Origin: Candidatus Binataceae bacterium
GTDB taxonomy: Bacteria > Desulfobacterota > Binatia > Binatales > Binataceae
Reading direction: 5' to 3'
Length of the DNA: 64,000 bases
NCBI GenBank assembly: GCA_015478645.1
Contig: JADMIL010000001.1
Coordinates: 1-64,000 of the forward strand
Part shown: one piece after another, positions 43,490 to 52,713 of the stretch
Layout: each line of letters starts with the position of its first letter
Position numbering within the stretch: position 1 is the first letter of the stretch
Position numbers and translations under genes: made by a program
The notes under the pieces: model-generated
What the model was told of the DNA's origin: nothing
Seen by the model: only the letters and a program-made list of their open reading frames with translations
Database searches by the model: none

Positions 43490-44408
43490 GGGCGAGCGGC
43501 TCGACCGTTACCTCGTGCGCCTCGGATGGGCAACGTCGCGCCGCGCCGCCAAGGATCTGATCTTCGCTGGCCGCGTCCGCGTCAACGGCCACCGCTATCG
43601 CAAGGGCGAGCCGGTCGCGCCGGGCGATCGCGTCGAGGTCGAGGACGCGCCCGCGCCGGTCCACGCGCTCGCGCCCAATCCCGATCTCGCGCTGGCGATT
43701 CTCTATGAAGACCCCGCGATGCTGGTGGTCGACAAGCCCGGGATGCTCCCATGCCATCCGCTGCGCCCCGACGAGCGCGGCACGGTGATGAACGCGGTCG
43801 CCGCGCGCTATCCCGAAACCGCGGCGGCCGGCGACAAGCCGCTCGAGGGCGGCCTGGTGCATCGCCTCGACAACGGCACTTCGGGCGCATTGATCATCGC
43901 GCGCACTCGCGCGGCGTTTACCATCCTGCGCGCGGCGATTCGGAGCGCCGGCGTGAGCCGCCGCTATCGCGCGCTGGCCGCCGGGCGCCTCGACCGCGCG
44001 CTCGAGATCGATGCGCCCATCGCGCATCATCCGAAGAATCCGCGCCGGATGGTCATTGTCAGCGGCGGCGCGGACGATCCCTCGATTGCCGCCGCCACGC
44101 CCCATCGCGCGGCCGCGCGGCCCGCCTTCACCCGAATCGAGCCAATCGATTATGTGGGAGATTTTACGCTCGCCGACGCGCTCCCGCGCAGCGGCAGCCG
44201 CCATCAGATTCGCCTTCACCTGGCGAGTATCGGCCATCCGATCGCCGGTGACGAACTATATGGCGGCCCGCCGCTCGACGGCCTCGCACGCGGACGCTTT
44301 TGGCTCCATCTGGCGGAGATCGCACTCGTTTCGCCGGCCGGCGCGCGCGTCACCGTCAGCGCCCCGCTCGCTTCCGACCTTGCTAGTGCGATGGCCGGTC
44401 TGGCCTGA
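43479..44408 (+). CDS. RluA-family RNA pseudouridine synthase (start uncertain, 43419 or 43479)
   Basis: S4 region GERLDRYLVRLGWATSRRAAKDLIFAGRVRVNG; GGLVHRLDNGTSGALIIARTRAAF; SRHQIRLHLASIGHPIAGDELYGG. Confidence 0.92.
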   Translation: MTTEGERLDRYLVRLGWATSRRAAKDLIFAGRVRVNGHRYRKGEPVAPGDRVEVEDAPAPVHALAPNPDLALAILYEDPAMLVVDKPGMLPCHPLRPDERGTVMNAVAARYPETAAAGDKPLEGGLVHRLDNGTSGALIIARTRAAFTILRAAIRSAGVSRRYRALAAGRLDRALEIDAPIAHHPKNPRRMVIVSGGADDPSIAAATPHRAAARPAFTRIEPIDYVGDFTLADALPRSGSRHQIRLHLASIGHPIAGDELYGGPPLDGLARGRFWLHLAEIALVSPAGARVTVSAPLASDLASAMAGLA

Positions 44409-44435
44409 AATGCGCCAGATAGAGCGCTATATCGC

Positions 44436-44846
44436 TCAGCCGTGGCCGTCGATATAGACCCGCCGATACTGAAACAGCCACTCGCCGTTGACTTTGCGCA
44501 ATTCGTCCTGGTAGCGCCCGATCGCCTCGAGCGTCGCCTTGCCACCCTTGCAATGGTAGTACGTCAGGTAGCATCCGCCCATCCCGGTATCGCCCTCAAC
44601 GCGAAAGGTCACGTTGGTCATCATGTGGCGGACCTGTGCGTCGCCGGCCGAGTTCTTGTACATTTGGGTGAACTTGGCCAGCGCTTCATGCCCGGCGTGG
44701 CGGCCCAGGCGCGGACTCTCAAAGACCCCGTCCGCCGTGAAGCATCGCACCCATTCGTCAAATGGCCCGTGATCGATCGTAAAGGCGTAGCGCGCGTACA
44801 GCTCGCGGATCTGCTCGCGATCTTCCGCCGTCCCCGTAATCGGCAT
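44436..44846 (-). CDS. SnoaL/NTF2-like protein
   Basis: DREQIRELYARYAFTIDHGPFDEWVRCFTADGVFESPRLGRHAGHEAL. Confidence 0.88.
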   Translation of the reverse strand: MPITGTAEDREQIRELYARYAFTIDHGPFDEWVRCFTADGVFESPRLGRHAGHEALAKFTQMYKNSAGDAQVRHMMTNVTFRVEGDTGMGGCYLTYYHCKGGKATLEAIGRYQDELRKVNGEWLFQYRRVYIDGHG

Positions 44847-44921
44847 CGTCGCTCTCTCCCATTTGCGTTCGTGGCGCCGCCTCAGGCCCCCGGCGCGTCC
44901 CCGTTCAGATCACTTTCCCGC

Positions 44922-46139
44922 TTAGATCACTTCCGCATCGCGCAGCTGGCCGACTTCGTCCCAACTGTAACCCAGCAGCTCGGTGAGGATCATCTCGGAA
45001 TTTTCGCCCAGCTCCGGCGCCCGTCCGCGCGCGTTGCCCGGCGTCTTGCTCAGGATTACCGGCACGCCGACCAGCTTGGTTGGACCGATCTCCGGATGCT
45101 CGTAGTCGACGATGTACTCGTTGGCGATGACCTGCTCGTCGCCGGGCAGATCGTCGATCTTGTTGACCCGCGTGTAAATGAAGTCGCCGCCGCGCTTCAA
45201 TATCCCCATCCATTCGTCGCGCGGCCGCGCAAGAAACACGCGGTCGAGGATCGCCACCAGCTCGCGATGGTTCTTGCCGCGCGGCTTGATCCCGTTGAAG
45301 CGCGCGTCGTCGATCAGCTCGGGCACGCCCAGCGCGTTGCAGAAATCCTTCCAGTAGCGATCGGTCTGCAGCATCCCCAGGCTGATCCATTTGCCGTCGG
45401 CGCACTTGTAGTGATTCCACAGCGGATTGAACGCGTCGTCGCGCGTCGATCGCGGGAACTCGTGGCCCAGGATCGTCCGGCTCGAAACATTCAGCCCCTG
45501 CAGCGCGATCATCGATCCGAGATGCGACGCGTTGACCTCCTGCCCGACCCCGTAGCGCTCGCGCGCGACCAGCGCCGTCATCACCCCGTAGGCCAGCATG
45601 ATCGCGCCCATCTGGTCGGCCAGTCCGCCGTTCAGATAGATCGGCTCCTCGGTCGCCACGCTCGCGATATTCATGATCCCCGATCGCGATTGCGCGAGAT
45701 AATCGAACGACGGCTCGCCGCTGTCGGGGCCGTTGGGCCCGTAGCCCGATGAGCTCGCGTAGATCAGCTTGGGATTGCGCGCGCTCAGCACCTCGTAGCC
45801 CAGGCCGAGCCGGGCCGCCACGCCCTTGCGGAAATTCTGCACGAAGACGTCGCTCTTGGCGGCCAGCCGGTAGACGACCTCGCGCGCCTGCGGCTTGCTC
45901 AGGTCGAGCGTCAGGCTCTGCTTGTGGCGATTATTCGCCTCGAAATAGAAGTTGTGCCCGCTCTTGGCCGTCGCCGCCGAACCGCCGATCGCGAAGATCG
46001 CACGCCCCGGATCACCCTTGCCGCGCTCCTCGATCTTGATCACTTCCGCGCCCAGGTCGGCGAGCATCGTGGTTGCCACCGGGCCCTGCTGCCATATCGT
46101 CCAATCGATAACCCGTATACCCTTAAGTGGTGCGTCCAT
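44922..46139 (-). CDS. CaiB/BaiF family CoA transferase
   Basis: MDAPLKGIRVIDWTIWQQGPVATTMLADLGAEVIKIEERGKGDPGR...DVFVQNFRKGVAARLGLGYEVL. Confidence 0.96.
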   Translation of the reverse strand: MDAPLKGIRVIDWTIWQQGPVATTMLADLGAEVIKIEERGKGDPGRAIFAIGGSAATAKSGHNFYFEANNRHKQSLTLDLSKPQAREVVYRLAAKSDVFVQNFRKGVAARLGLGYEVLSARNPKLIYASSSGYGPNGPDSGEPSFDYLAQSRSGIMNIASVATEEPIYLNGGLADQMGAIMLAYGVMTALVARERYGVGQEVNASHLGSMIALQGLNVSSRTILGHEFPRSTRDDAFNPLWNHYKCADGKWISLGMLQTDRYWKDFCNALGVPELIDDARFNGIKPRGKNHRELVAILDRVFLARPRDEWMGILKRGGDFIYTRVNKIDDLPGDEQVIANEYIVDYEHPEIGPTKLVGVPVILSKTPGNARGRAPELGENSEMILTELLGYSWDEVGQLRDAEVI

Positions 46140-46258
46140 GCCGCCTCTATACCACACATTGCCGCGAATTCATCACGTTGCGATGAGGCCGCATCCCCTC
46201 CGGCGCTGCCTACTTGAGTTTGGTGGCGGATCGCTTCATCACTATTGATAGCGTGCCG

Positions 46259-46987
46259 ATGCTGCATTACCTGGTCAATTTTCTCTATCCACCGCGCTGT
46301 GCCGGATGCGGCGCGCGGCTCTCTGTCGATGCCGCCGCCCGGGTCTGCGCTCCGTGCCTCGCCGGCATCGAGCCGATTCCCGCGCCCTTCTGCGCCGTAT
46401 GCGGAATTCCGCTCGAAGACGCCGGCACCGACTCCCGATGGTGCGACGACTGCGTCGAAGCGCCGCCGCATTTCGGCCGCGCGCGCGCCGTCGCCCGCTA
46501 CTCGTCGCGCGCTGAGGACGACAGCGGCACCGTCGCCTCGATTATCCGCCGCCACAAGTACGGCCTCGATCAATCGCTCGCCCACGCGCTCGCCGAATGC
46601 CTCGGCGGGGAACTGCCGCTGCCGGCCGCCGACTACGACCTGGTGATTCCCGTGCCGCTCCATTCGAGCCGCCTGCGCTGGCGCGGCTTCAACCAGGCCG
46701 CGATGCTCGCGATTGCGGTCGCCCGCCGCGGCGGCCGCACCGTCGATCTGAAATCGCTGGTGCGCGTGCGCGCCACGCCGCCGCAAACCATGCAGAACCA
46801 GCGCGATCGCCGCGACAATCTGCGCGACGCTTTTGCCGTGCGCCGCCCCGCCCGCGTCGCCAACCGGATCGTCCTGCTGATCGACGACGTCATGACCACC
46901 GGCGCGACCGCCGACGAATGCGCCCGCACCCTGCTCGCCGCTGGCGCCCGCCGCGTCGACGTGCTGACCCTCGCCCGCGCGCTATGA
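46259..46987 (+). CDS. ComF family protein (double zinc finger plus PRTase)
   Basis: CAGCGARL..C..C, CAVCGIPL, VIPVPLHSSRLRWRGFNQAAMLA, VLLIDDVMTTGATADECARTL. Confidence 0.95.
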   Translation: MLHYLVNFLYPPRCAGCGARLSVDAAARVCAPCLAGIEPIPAPFCAVCGIPLEDAGTDSRWCDDCVEAPPHFGRARAVARYSSRAEDDSGTVASIIRRHKYGLDQSLAHALAECLGGELPLPAADYDLVIPVPLHSSRLRWRGFNQAAMLAIAVARRGGRTVDLKSLVRVRATPPQTMQNQRDRRDNLRDAFAVRRPARVANRIVLLIDDVMTTGATADECARTLLAAGARRVDVLTLARAL

Positions 46988-47568
46988 ACCTCGCACAGCG
47001 CGCCACCTGGGAAGATCGCCATCGCGACGCGGTGCCGGGCGACCCCGAATTGTCGGTCACCGAGATGCTCCCCGCGATCTGCGCACTCCATCCCCACGGC
47101 CTCGCCCTCGACCTCGCCGCCGGCACCGGCCGCAACGCGATCGCGGTCGCGCGCGCGGGTTTGCGCGTCGTCGCGATCGACTTCTCGATCACCGCGACGC
47201 GCACGCTGGCCGCTCTCGCACGGCGCGAGCGCCTGCCGATCTATCCGATCGTCGCCGACCTCGCAGCGCCGATCCCGCTGCGCCCCGCGAGCTTCGATCT
47301 GATTCTCAACGTGAACTACCTCGATCGCGACCTGATACCGCAACTGGTCTCCGCGATCCGGCCGGGCGGTCTCATCCTCTTCGATACGTTTCTGATCGAC
47401 GAAGCCGGCCACGGCCATCTGCGCGACGCGCGCTTCACCCTCGAGCATTATGAACTGCGCACGCTGCTCGCTGGCCTCGAACTGCTCCGCTATCGCGAGG
47501 GGCTGACCGTCTATCCCACCGGCCAACGCGCCTGGCGCGCAATGGCGCTGGCCCGCCGCGGGAGTTGA
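46984..47568 (+). CDS. Class I SAM-dependent methyltransferase (TehB-like)
   Basis: ALDLAAGTGRNAIAVARAGLRVVAIDFS; ATGA overlap with comF. Confidence 0.9.
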   Translation: MNLAQRATWEDRHRDAVPGDPELSVTEMLPAICALHPHGLALDLAAGTGRNAIAVARAGLRVVAIDFSITATRTLAALARRERLPIYPIVADLAAPIPLRPASFDLILNVNYLDRDLIPQLVSAIRPGGLILFDTFLIDEAGHGHLRDARFTLEHYELRTLLAGLELLRYREGLTVYPTGQRAWRAMALARRGS

Positions 47569-47572
47569 TCGC

Positions 47573-48610
47573 GTGACGGCGCGCCTCACCTACAAATCCG
47601 CCGGCGTCGATATCGGCCTCAAGCAGAGTCTCATTCCGCTCTTCCGCCGCCTCGCCCGACCGACCGCCGGCGCCCACGTCCTCGAGGGCATCGGCGGCTT
47701 CGGCGCGCTGATCGGCCTTAATGGCGCCCAGCAAATGCGCGCGCCGGTGCTCGTCGCCGGCGCCGACGGCGTCGGCACCAAGCTAAAAATCGCCTTCGCC
47801 ACCGGCCGCCACGACACCATCGGCATCGACTGCGTAGCGATGTGCGTCAACGACATCGTATGCCACAACGCGCGGCCGCTCTTTTTCCTCGACTACATCG
47901 GCGCCGGCAAGCTCGATCGCGCCGTCGCACTCGCGATCGTCAAGGGTATCGCCCGCGGGTGCGCCCTGGCGGGGATGTCGCTGGTCGGCGGCGAAACCGC
48001 GCAGATGCCGGGGCTCTATCGGCCGGGCGAATACGATCTCGCGGGCTTCGCCGTGGGGATTGCCGAGCGCGCGCAGATCCCGCATCCCGTACGGATGCGC
48101 GCCGGCGACGCGATCATCGGCCTGGCCGCCGACGGTCTCCACTCCAACGGCTTCTCGCTGGTGCGCAAGGTGCTGCTCGAGCGCGCGCGGCTCAAGCTGG
48201 ACGCGCACCTCGCCGATCTCGGCCGCACGCTGGGCGACGAATTGCTGCGCCCCACGCGCATCTACGCCAAATCGGTGCTCGAACTCTTCGCGCGCTTTCC
48301 GATCCGCGGTCTCGCCAATATCACCGGCGGCGGCCTGCCGGAGAATCTGCCGCGCGTGATGCCGCCGCAGCTCCATGCGCACATCGAGCGCGCCAGTTGG
48401 CCGGTTCCGCCGATCTTCAAGATGATCGCGCGGCTGGGTAAAATCGACCAGGCCGAAATGGATCGCACGTTCAACAACGGCCTCGGCATGGTGGCGATCG
48501 TCCCGCAGGTCCACGCCGCGGCCGTCGTCGCCCAGATCAAATCGCGCCGCCAGCGCGCCTTCATCATTGGCGAAATCGTGCGCGGCGCGCGCGGTGTGAC
48601 GATCGCATGA
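47573..48610 (+). CDS. purM: Phosphoribosylformylglycinamidine cyclo-ligase
   Basis: TYKSAGVDI, VLVAGADGVGTKLKIAF, GIDCVAMCVNDIV, GGETAQMPGLY. Confidence 0.97.
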   Translation: MTARLTYKSAGVDIGLKQSLIPLFRRLARPTAGAHVLEGIGGFGALIGLNGAQQMRAPVLVAGADGVGTKLKIAFATGRHDTIGIDCVAMCVNDIVCHNARPLFFLDYIGAGKLDRAVALAIVKGIARGCALAGMSLVGGETAQMPGLYRPGEYDLAGFAVGIAERAQIPHPVRMRAGDAIIGLAADGLHSNGFSLVRKVLLERARLKLDAHLADLGRTLGDELLRPTRIYAKSVLELFARFPIRGLANITGGGLPENLPRVMPPQLHAHIERASWPVPPIFKMIARLGKIDQAEMDRTFNNGLGMVAIVPQVHAAAVVAQIKSRRQRAFIIGEIVRGARGVTIA

Positions 48611-49290
48611 CCGCCGCCGCTTCCCCTCCGCGTCCGCCGGTGCGGCTCGGCGTGCTGATCTCGGGTGAGGGCACCAACCTGCAGGCCCTCATCGACGCGA
48701 TCGCGCGCGGCGACCTTGCCGCCGAAATCCGCGTCGTCATCTCGAACCAGGCCGCCGCCGGCGGACTCGCCCGCGCCCGCCATCACGGTATCGATGCGCA
48801 AGTCATCGACCATCGCGGCTTTCCCTCGCGCCAGGATTTCGATCGCGCGCTGGTCGCCGCGCTCAACGCCCACGGCGTCGAACTCGTCGTCTGCGCCGGC
48901 TTCATGCGCCTGCTGTCGCCCGTGATGGTCGCCGCATTTCGCGATCGCATCATGAATATCCATCCCGCGCTCTGCCCGGCCTTTCCCGGCGTCGACGCGC
49001 AGCAACAGGCCATCGACTACGGCGTGCGCTTCAGCGGATGCACCGTGTTCTTCGTCACCGAAGGGGTCGACAACGGTCCGGTGATCGTGCAGGCGGTCGT
49101 TCCGGTTCATCAGGACGACGACGCCGCCACGCTGGCCGCACGCATCCACGCCGAGGAGCATCGCATCTATCCCTGGGCGATTGCGCTGTTTCAGCAGGGG
49201 CGCCTCGAAATCCGCGGTCGCCGCGTCCATATCCGCGACTTTCCCGCGCCCGCCGCCATCCCCGCTCTTATCAATCCGCGATCGTCCTGA
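48607..49290 (+). CDS. purN: Phosphoribosylglycinamide formyltransferase
   Basis: LGVLISGEGTNLQALIDAI, VCAGFMRLLSPVM, NIHPALCPAFPGVDAQQQAIDYGVRFSGCTVFFV. Confidence 0.97.
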   Translation: MTAAASPPRPPVRLGVLISGEGTNLQALIDAIARGDLAAEIRVVISNQAAAGGLARARHHGIDAQVIDHRGFPSRQDFDRALVAALNAHGVELVVCAGFMRLLSPVMVAAFRDRIMNIHPALCPAFPGVDAQQQAIDYGVRFSGCTVFFVTEGVDNGPVIVQAVVPVHQDDDAATLAARIHAEEHRIYPWAIALFQQGRLEIRGRRVHIRDFPAPAAIPALINPRSS

Positions 49291-49301
49291 GCCGCCGCGC
49301 G

Positions 49302-49991
49302 ATGCCCGGCCCGCATCTGTCCGTAATTGTGCCGATGCTCAACGAGGAGCGCGCGATTGCCGCAACGCTTGGCGCGCTGCGCCGTGGCGCGCCCGGCGCC
49401 GAGGTCATCGTGGTCGACGGCGGCAGCTCCGATCGCGGCGTCGCGATCGCCCGCCCGCTATGCGATCGCCTCGTGGACGCGCCACGTGGCCGCGCCCGCC
49501 AGATGAACGCCGGCGCCGCCCTCGCGACCGGCGACGCGCTTGCCTTCGTGCATGCCGACACCCTCGTGCCGCGCGACTTCGCGCTCGTGATCGACACCGC
49601 GCTGACCGACGCGCGCGTGGTCGGCGGACGCTTCGACCTGGCCTTCGACGATCGCCGCCTCGCCTATCGCATCGTTGCGGCGTCGATCAATCTGCGCTCG
49701 CGTCTGACCCGCGCCGGCACTGGCGATCAGGCGCTCTTCGTGCGCCGCGATATCTTCACCCGCATGGATGGCTTTCCCGCGATCGACCTGTGCGAGGATG
49801 TCGACTTCGCCCGCCGCCTGCGCCGCCGCGGAAAGATTGCCTGTCCGCGTGCGCGGGTGATCACCTCGGCCCGCCGATGGCGCGACGGCGGTCTCGTCCG
49901 CACGATCATGCGCATGTGGCTGATCAAGACGCTGTTCCTGATCGGTGTACCGCCCGCCCGCCTCAAGCGCGCCTATCCCGATCGACGCTAG
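49302..49991 (+). CDS. TIGR04283-type glycosyltransferase (family 2; arsenosugar-biosynthesis-like)
   Basis: LSVIVPMLNEERAIAATLGAL, EVIVVDGGSSDRG, RARQMNAGAALATGDALAFVHADTLVP, GRFDLAFDD. Confidence 0.88.
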   Translation: MPGPHLSVIVPMLNEERAIAATLGALRRGAPGAEVIVVDGGSSDRGVAIARPLCDRLVDAPRGRARQMNAGAALATGDALAFVHADTLVPRDFALVIDTALTDARVVGGRFDLAFDDRRLAYRIVAASINLRSRLTRAGTGDQALFVRRDIFTRMDGFPAIDLCEDVDFARRLRRRGKIACPRARVITSARRWRDGGLVRTIMRMWLIKTLFLIGVPPARLKRAYPDRR

Positions 49992-50102
49992 GGAACCTCT
50001 GCACAAGTTAGGTTGTCATTCTGAGCGCAGCGAAGAATCCCGGATCCGGGACCCATGCGCTGCGCTCAGGGTGACAGCGGAGCCTTGTGCAGAGGTTTCT
50101 AG
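49989..50102. repeat. Dispersed MITE-like element, copy 6 (its first TAG is the stop of the TIGR04283-type gene)
   Basis: tagggaacctctgcacaagttaggttgtcattctgagcg...agccttgtgcagaggtttctag. Confidence 0.92.
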
Positions 50103-50156
50103 GGAGTGTCTGCGCAAAGCCCGCTCCGTCACTCTCAGCGCAGCGAAGAATCCCAC
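50100..50156. repeat. Degenerate partial second copy of the same element, abutting copy 6
   Basis: tagggagtgtctgcgcaaagcccgctccgtcactctcagcgcagcgaagaatccc. Confidence 0.7.
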
Positions 50157-50293
50157 AACCGGCTTGGCGAAAATCGAATCGGGCGGAGCGGGCATGGGGG
50201 GCGAGCCGGCGAACCGCGGTTATTAAAACTGCCACTTGCGGCCACTTGCGGGAAGCCGCGCGCGTCAGCAGAATAAAGCTGGAAGGAGTAACA

Positions 50294-50557
50294 GTGGCCA
50301 AAGTACAGGTCTATTCCACCGCCTACTGCCCGTTTTGCACGCGCGCCAAGGCCCTGCTCAAGCAAAAAGGCGTCGCGTTTGAAGAAATCGACGTCACCGA
50401 CGACGACGATTTACGCGAACGGATGGTCGAGCTGTCGGGCGGCCGCCGCACCGTCCCGGAGATCTTCATCAACGGCAAGATCGTCGGCGGCTACGACGAG
50501 TTGCGCGCACTCGAAGCACGCGGCGAGCTCGACCGCCTGCTCGCCGAAGCGGGTTGA
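50294..50557 (+). CDS. grxC: Glutaredoxin 3
   Basis: VQVYSTAYCPFCTRAKALLKQKG, RRTVPEIFINGKIVGGYDEL; GGAAGGAG SD and GTG start. Confidence 0.95.
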   Translation: MAKVQVYSTAYCPFCTRAKALLKQKGVAFEEIDVTDDDDLRERMVELSGGRRTVPEIFINGKIVGGYDELRALEARGELDRLLAEAG

Positions 50558-50656
50558 TCCTTCCCCCGCGCCTGTGGGCGAAACCGCGGCCCCGGCCGAC
50601 GCGCGCGAGGGCCGCGGCATTACCCATCGATTAGAACCTATCGCGCGTAACCGATC

Positions 50657-50935
50657 ATGATCGACGAATTCGATAGCGCCCAATTTCCCGGCAATTTCTA
50701 CACCGGACTGGTCGTCCTGCTCGACGCGATCCGCGGACGCGGCATCATCCGCTCGCATAGCGGGCGCGAGATCCGCTTCGAATTTCCCTTCGTCAGCGTG
50801 GTCGGCGCGCCGATCGGCGGACGCGCCCCCGGCCTCGAGCTGTTGCACGAGGGCGACAGTGTCGGCTTCGACGTCGGCTGGACCTCGCACGGCCTGCGCG
50901 TCACGACCATCCGCCCCGCCTCCGGCTCACGCTGA
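50657..50935 (+). CDS. Small cold-shock-like (OB-fold-like) hypothetical protein
   Basis: GRGIIRSHSGREIRFEFPFVSVVG...LLHEGDSVGFDVGWTSHGLRVTTI. Confidence 0.6.
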   Translation: MIDEFDSAQFPGNFYTGLVVLLDAIRGRGIIRSHSGREIRFEFPFVSVVGAPIGGRAPGLELLHEGDSVGFDVGWTSHGLRVTTIRPASGSR

Positions 50936-50968
50936 CCTGCTATCCCGCGCTATCAGGTTTCCGGGATT

Positions 50969-50990
50969 ATCCCGCGCCCGGGATTCTTTG
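50969..50990 (+). terminator. Candidate terminator between convergent genes
   Basis: ATCCCG-CGCC-CGGGAT hairpin followed by TCTTT. Confidence 0.4.
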
Positions 50991-51043
50991 CGTCGGCAGC
51001 CGGCGCTCGCGCAACATTACTAAATGTAGGACAATCATGCAAC

Positions 51044-52540
51044 TCAGGTGTCATTCGCGCCGCGGCTGAGCGTCCGCGCGACCGCGTCACGCCATCCCGC
51101 CAGCAGCCGTTCGCGCTCCGCCGCGCGCATCTTTGGCCGAAACACCCGATCGGTCCGCCGCAGCCCGCGCGTCTCGCCCGCCCCGCGCCACAGCTTCACC
51201 GCCATCCCGGCCAGGATCGCCGCGCCCAGCGCCGTCGTCTCGGCCATCGCCGGACGCCGCACCGGCCGCCCCGAAATGTCCGCCTGGAACTGCATCAGGT
51301 AGTCGTTGGCGACCGCGCCGCCGTCCACCCGCAATTCCGGGATAACCTGCCCACTGTCGCGCTCCATCGCGATCAGCACGTCATGCACCTGGTAGGCGAT
51401 GCTGTCGAGGGTCGCGCGCACGATCGCCGCCCGCGTGGTGTCGCGGGTCAGGCCGAAGATCGCGCCGCGCGCGCCACTGTCCCAATACGGTGCGCCCAGT
51501 CCAACGAAGGCCGGCACCACGTAGGGCGCGCCGCGATCGCCACCGCCTTGCGCCAGCGCCTGCGTCTCCGAAGCCTGCTTGATCAGGCCGAGTTCGTCAC
51601 GCAGCCATTGCACCGCCGCGCCGGCGATAAAAACCGAACCCTCGAGCGCGTAGGCGGGCGCGCCGGCCGCGTCCAGCGCCGCCGTGCTCAGCAGCCGGTG
51701 GTGCGAGACGATCCGATCGCTGCCCGTATGCATCAGCAGGAACGCGCCGGTTCCGTAGGTGACCTTGGCCGCCCCCAGATGCACCGCGCCCTGCCCGAAC
51801 AACGCCGCCTGCTGGTCGCCGATACTCGCGCCGATCGGCACCGCGCGATCGCCGAACAGACCGGCCGCCGCTTCGGCTAGCGGTCCGCGCGAGGCGACCG
51901 GCGCCGGCAGCATTTGCGGCGCCACGCCCAGCATTTCGAGCATCGCCGGATCCCAGCGGCGCCGTTCCAGGTCGAACATCAGCGTGCGCGACGCGTTGGT
52001 ATAGTCGGTCACGAAGGCGCTGCCGCGCGACAGCTTGAAGATCAGCCAGGCGTCGATCGTGCCGAAACACAACTCGCCGCGCGCGGCGCGCCGGCGGATC
52101 GCCGGGTCGTGATCCAGCAGCCATTTGAGCTTGGTTCCCGAGAAGTAGGGATCGATCAGCAGTCCGGTGATCCGCGTGACCTCGGCTGCGCGTGGCGCGA
52201 GCGCCGCGCAGATCGCCGCGCTCCGCCGGCATTGCCACACGATCGCGCGATGCACCGGGCGGCCGCTCGCGCGCTCCCACACTACGAAGGTCTCGCGTTG
52301 ATTGGTGATTCCGATCGCCGCCAGGTCGCCGGCGCGGATGCGCGCCTTCCGGATCGCCATCCGTCCGAGTGCCACCACCGATTTATAGATCGCCTCGGCG
52401 TCGTGCTCGACCCATCCGGGCCGCGGATAGAACTGGCGCACTTCGCCATAGGTCCGCCCGCGGATCCGGCCGCCCGCGTCGATTACCATCACGGTGGTTC
52501 CGGTCGTCCCCTGATCGATCGCGAGCACGCATTGCGCCAT
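51044..52540 (-). CDS. glpK: Glycerol kinase
   Basis: AIDQGTTGTTVMVID, GITNQRETFVVWERASGRPVHRAIVWQCRR, GTGAFLLMHTG, FVGLGAPYWDSGARG. Confidence 0.97.
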   Translation of the reverse strand: MAQCVLAIDQGTTGTTVMVIDAGGRIRGRTYGEVRQFYPRPGWVEHDAEAIYKSVVALGRMAIRKARIRAGDLAAIGITNQRETFVVWERASGRPVHRAIVWQCRRSAAICAALAPRAAEVTRITGLLIDPYFSGTKLKWLLDHDPAIRRRAARGELCFGTIDAWLIFKLSRGSAFVTDYTNASRTLMFDLERRRWDPAMLEMLGVAPQMLPAPVASRGPLAEAAAGLFGDRAVPIGASIGDQQAALFGQGAVHLGAAKVTYGTGAFLLMHTGSDRIVSHHRLLSTAALDAAGAPAYALEGSVFIAGAAVQWLRDELGLIKQASETQALAQGGGDRGAPYVVPAFVGLGAPYWDSGARGAIFGLTRDTTRAAIVRATLDSIAYQVHDVLIAMERDSGQVIPELRVDGGAVANDYLMQFQADISGRPVRRPAMAETTALGAAILAGMAVKLWRGAGETRGLRRTDRVFRPKMRAAERERLLAGWRDAVARTLSRGANDT

Positions 52541-52713
52541 CGCTCATGCCTCTGCGCGGCCACCTTAAGCAAGCCGCTTGCGGCTGACAAGCGCAGCCCA
52601 TCCGGCAGCTTGCCTTAACGGATTTGCGAAGCCATGATAGGCGCGCGATCGGGGCGAAAGTCCTGTGATGCAACCGGACGCCGAACGCCACCCGCAAGCC
52701 AGGCATAAGCAAG

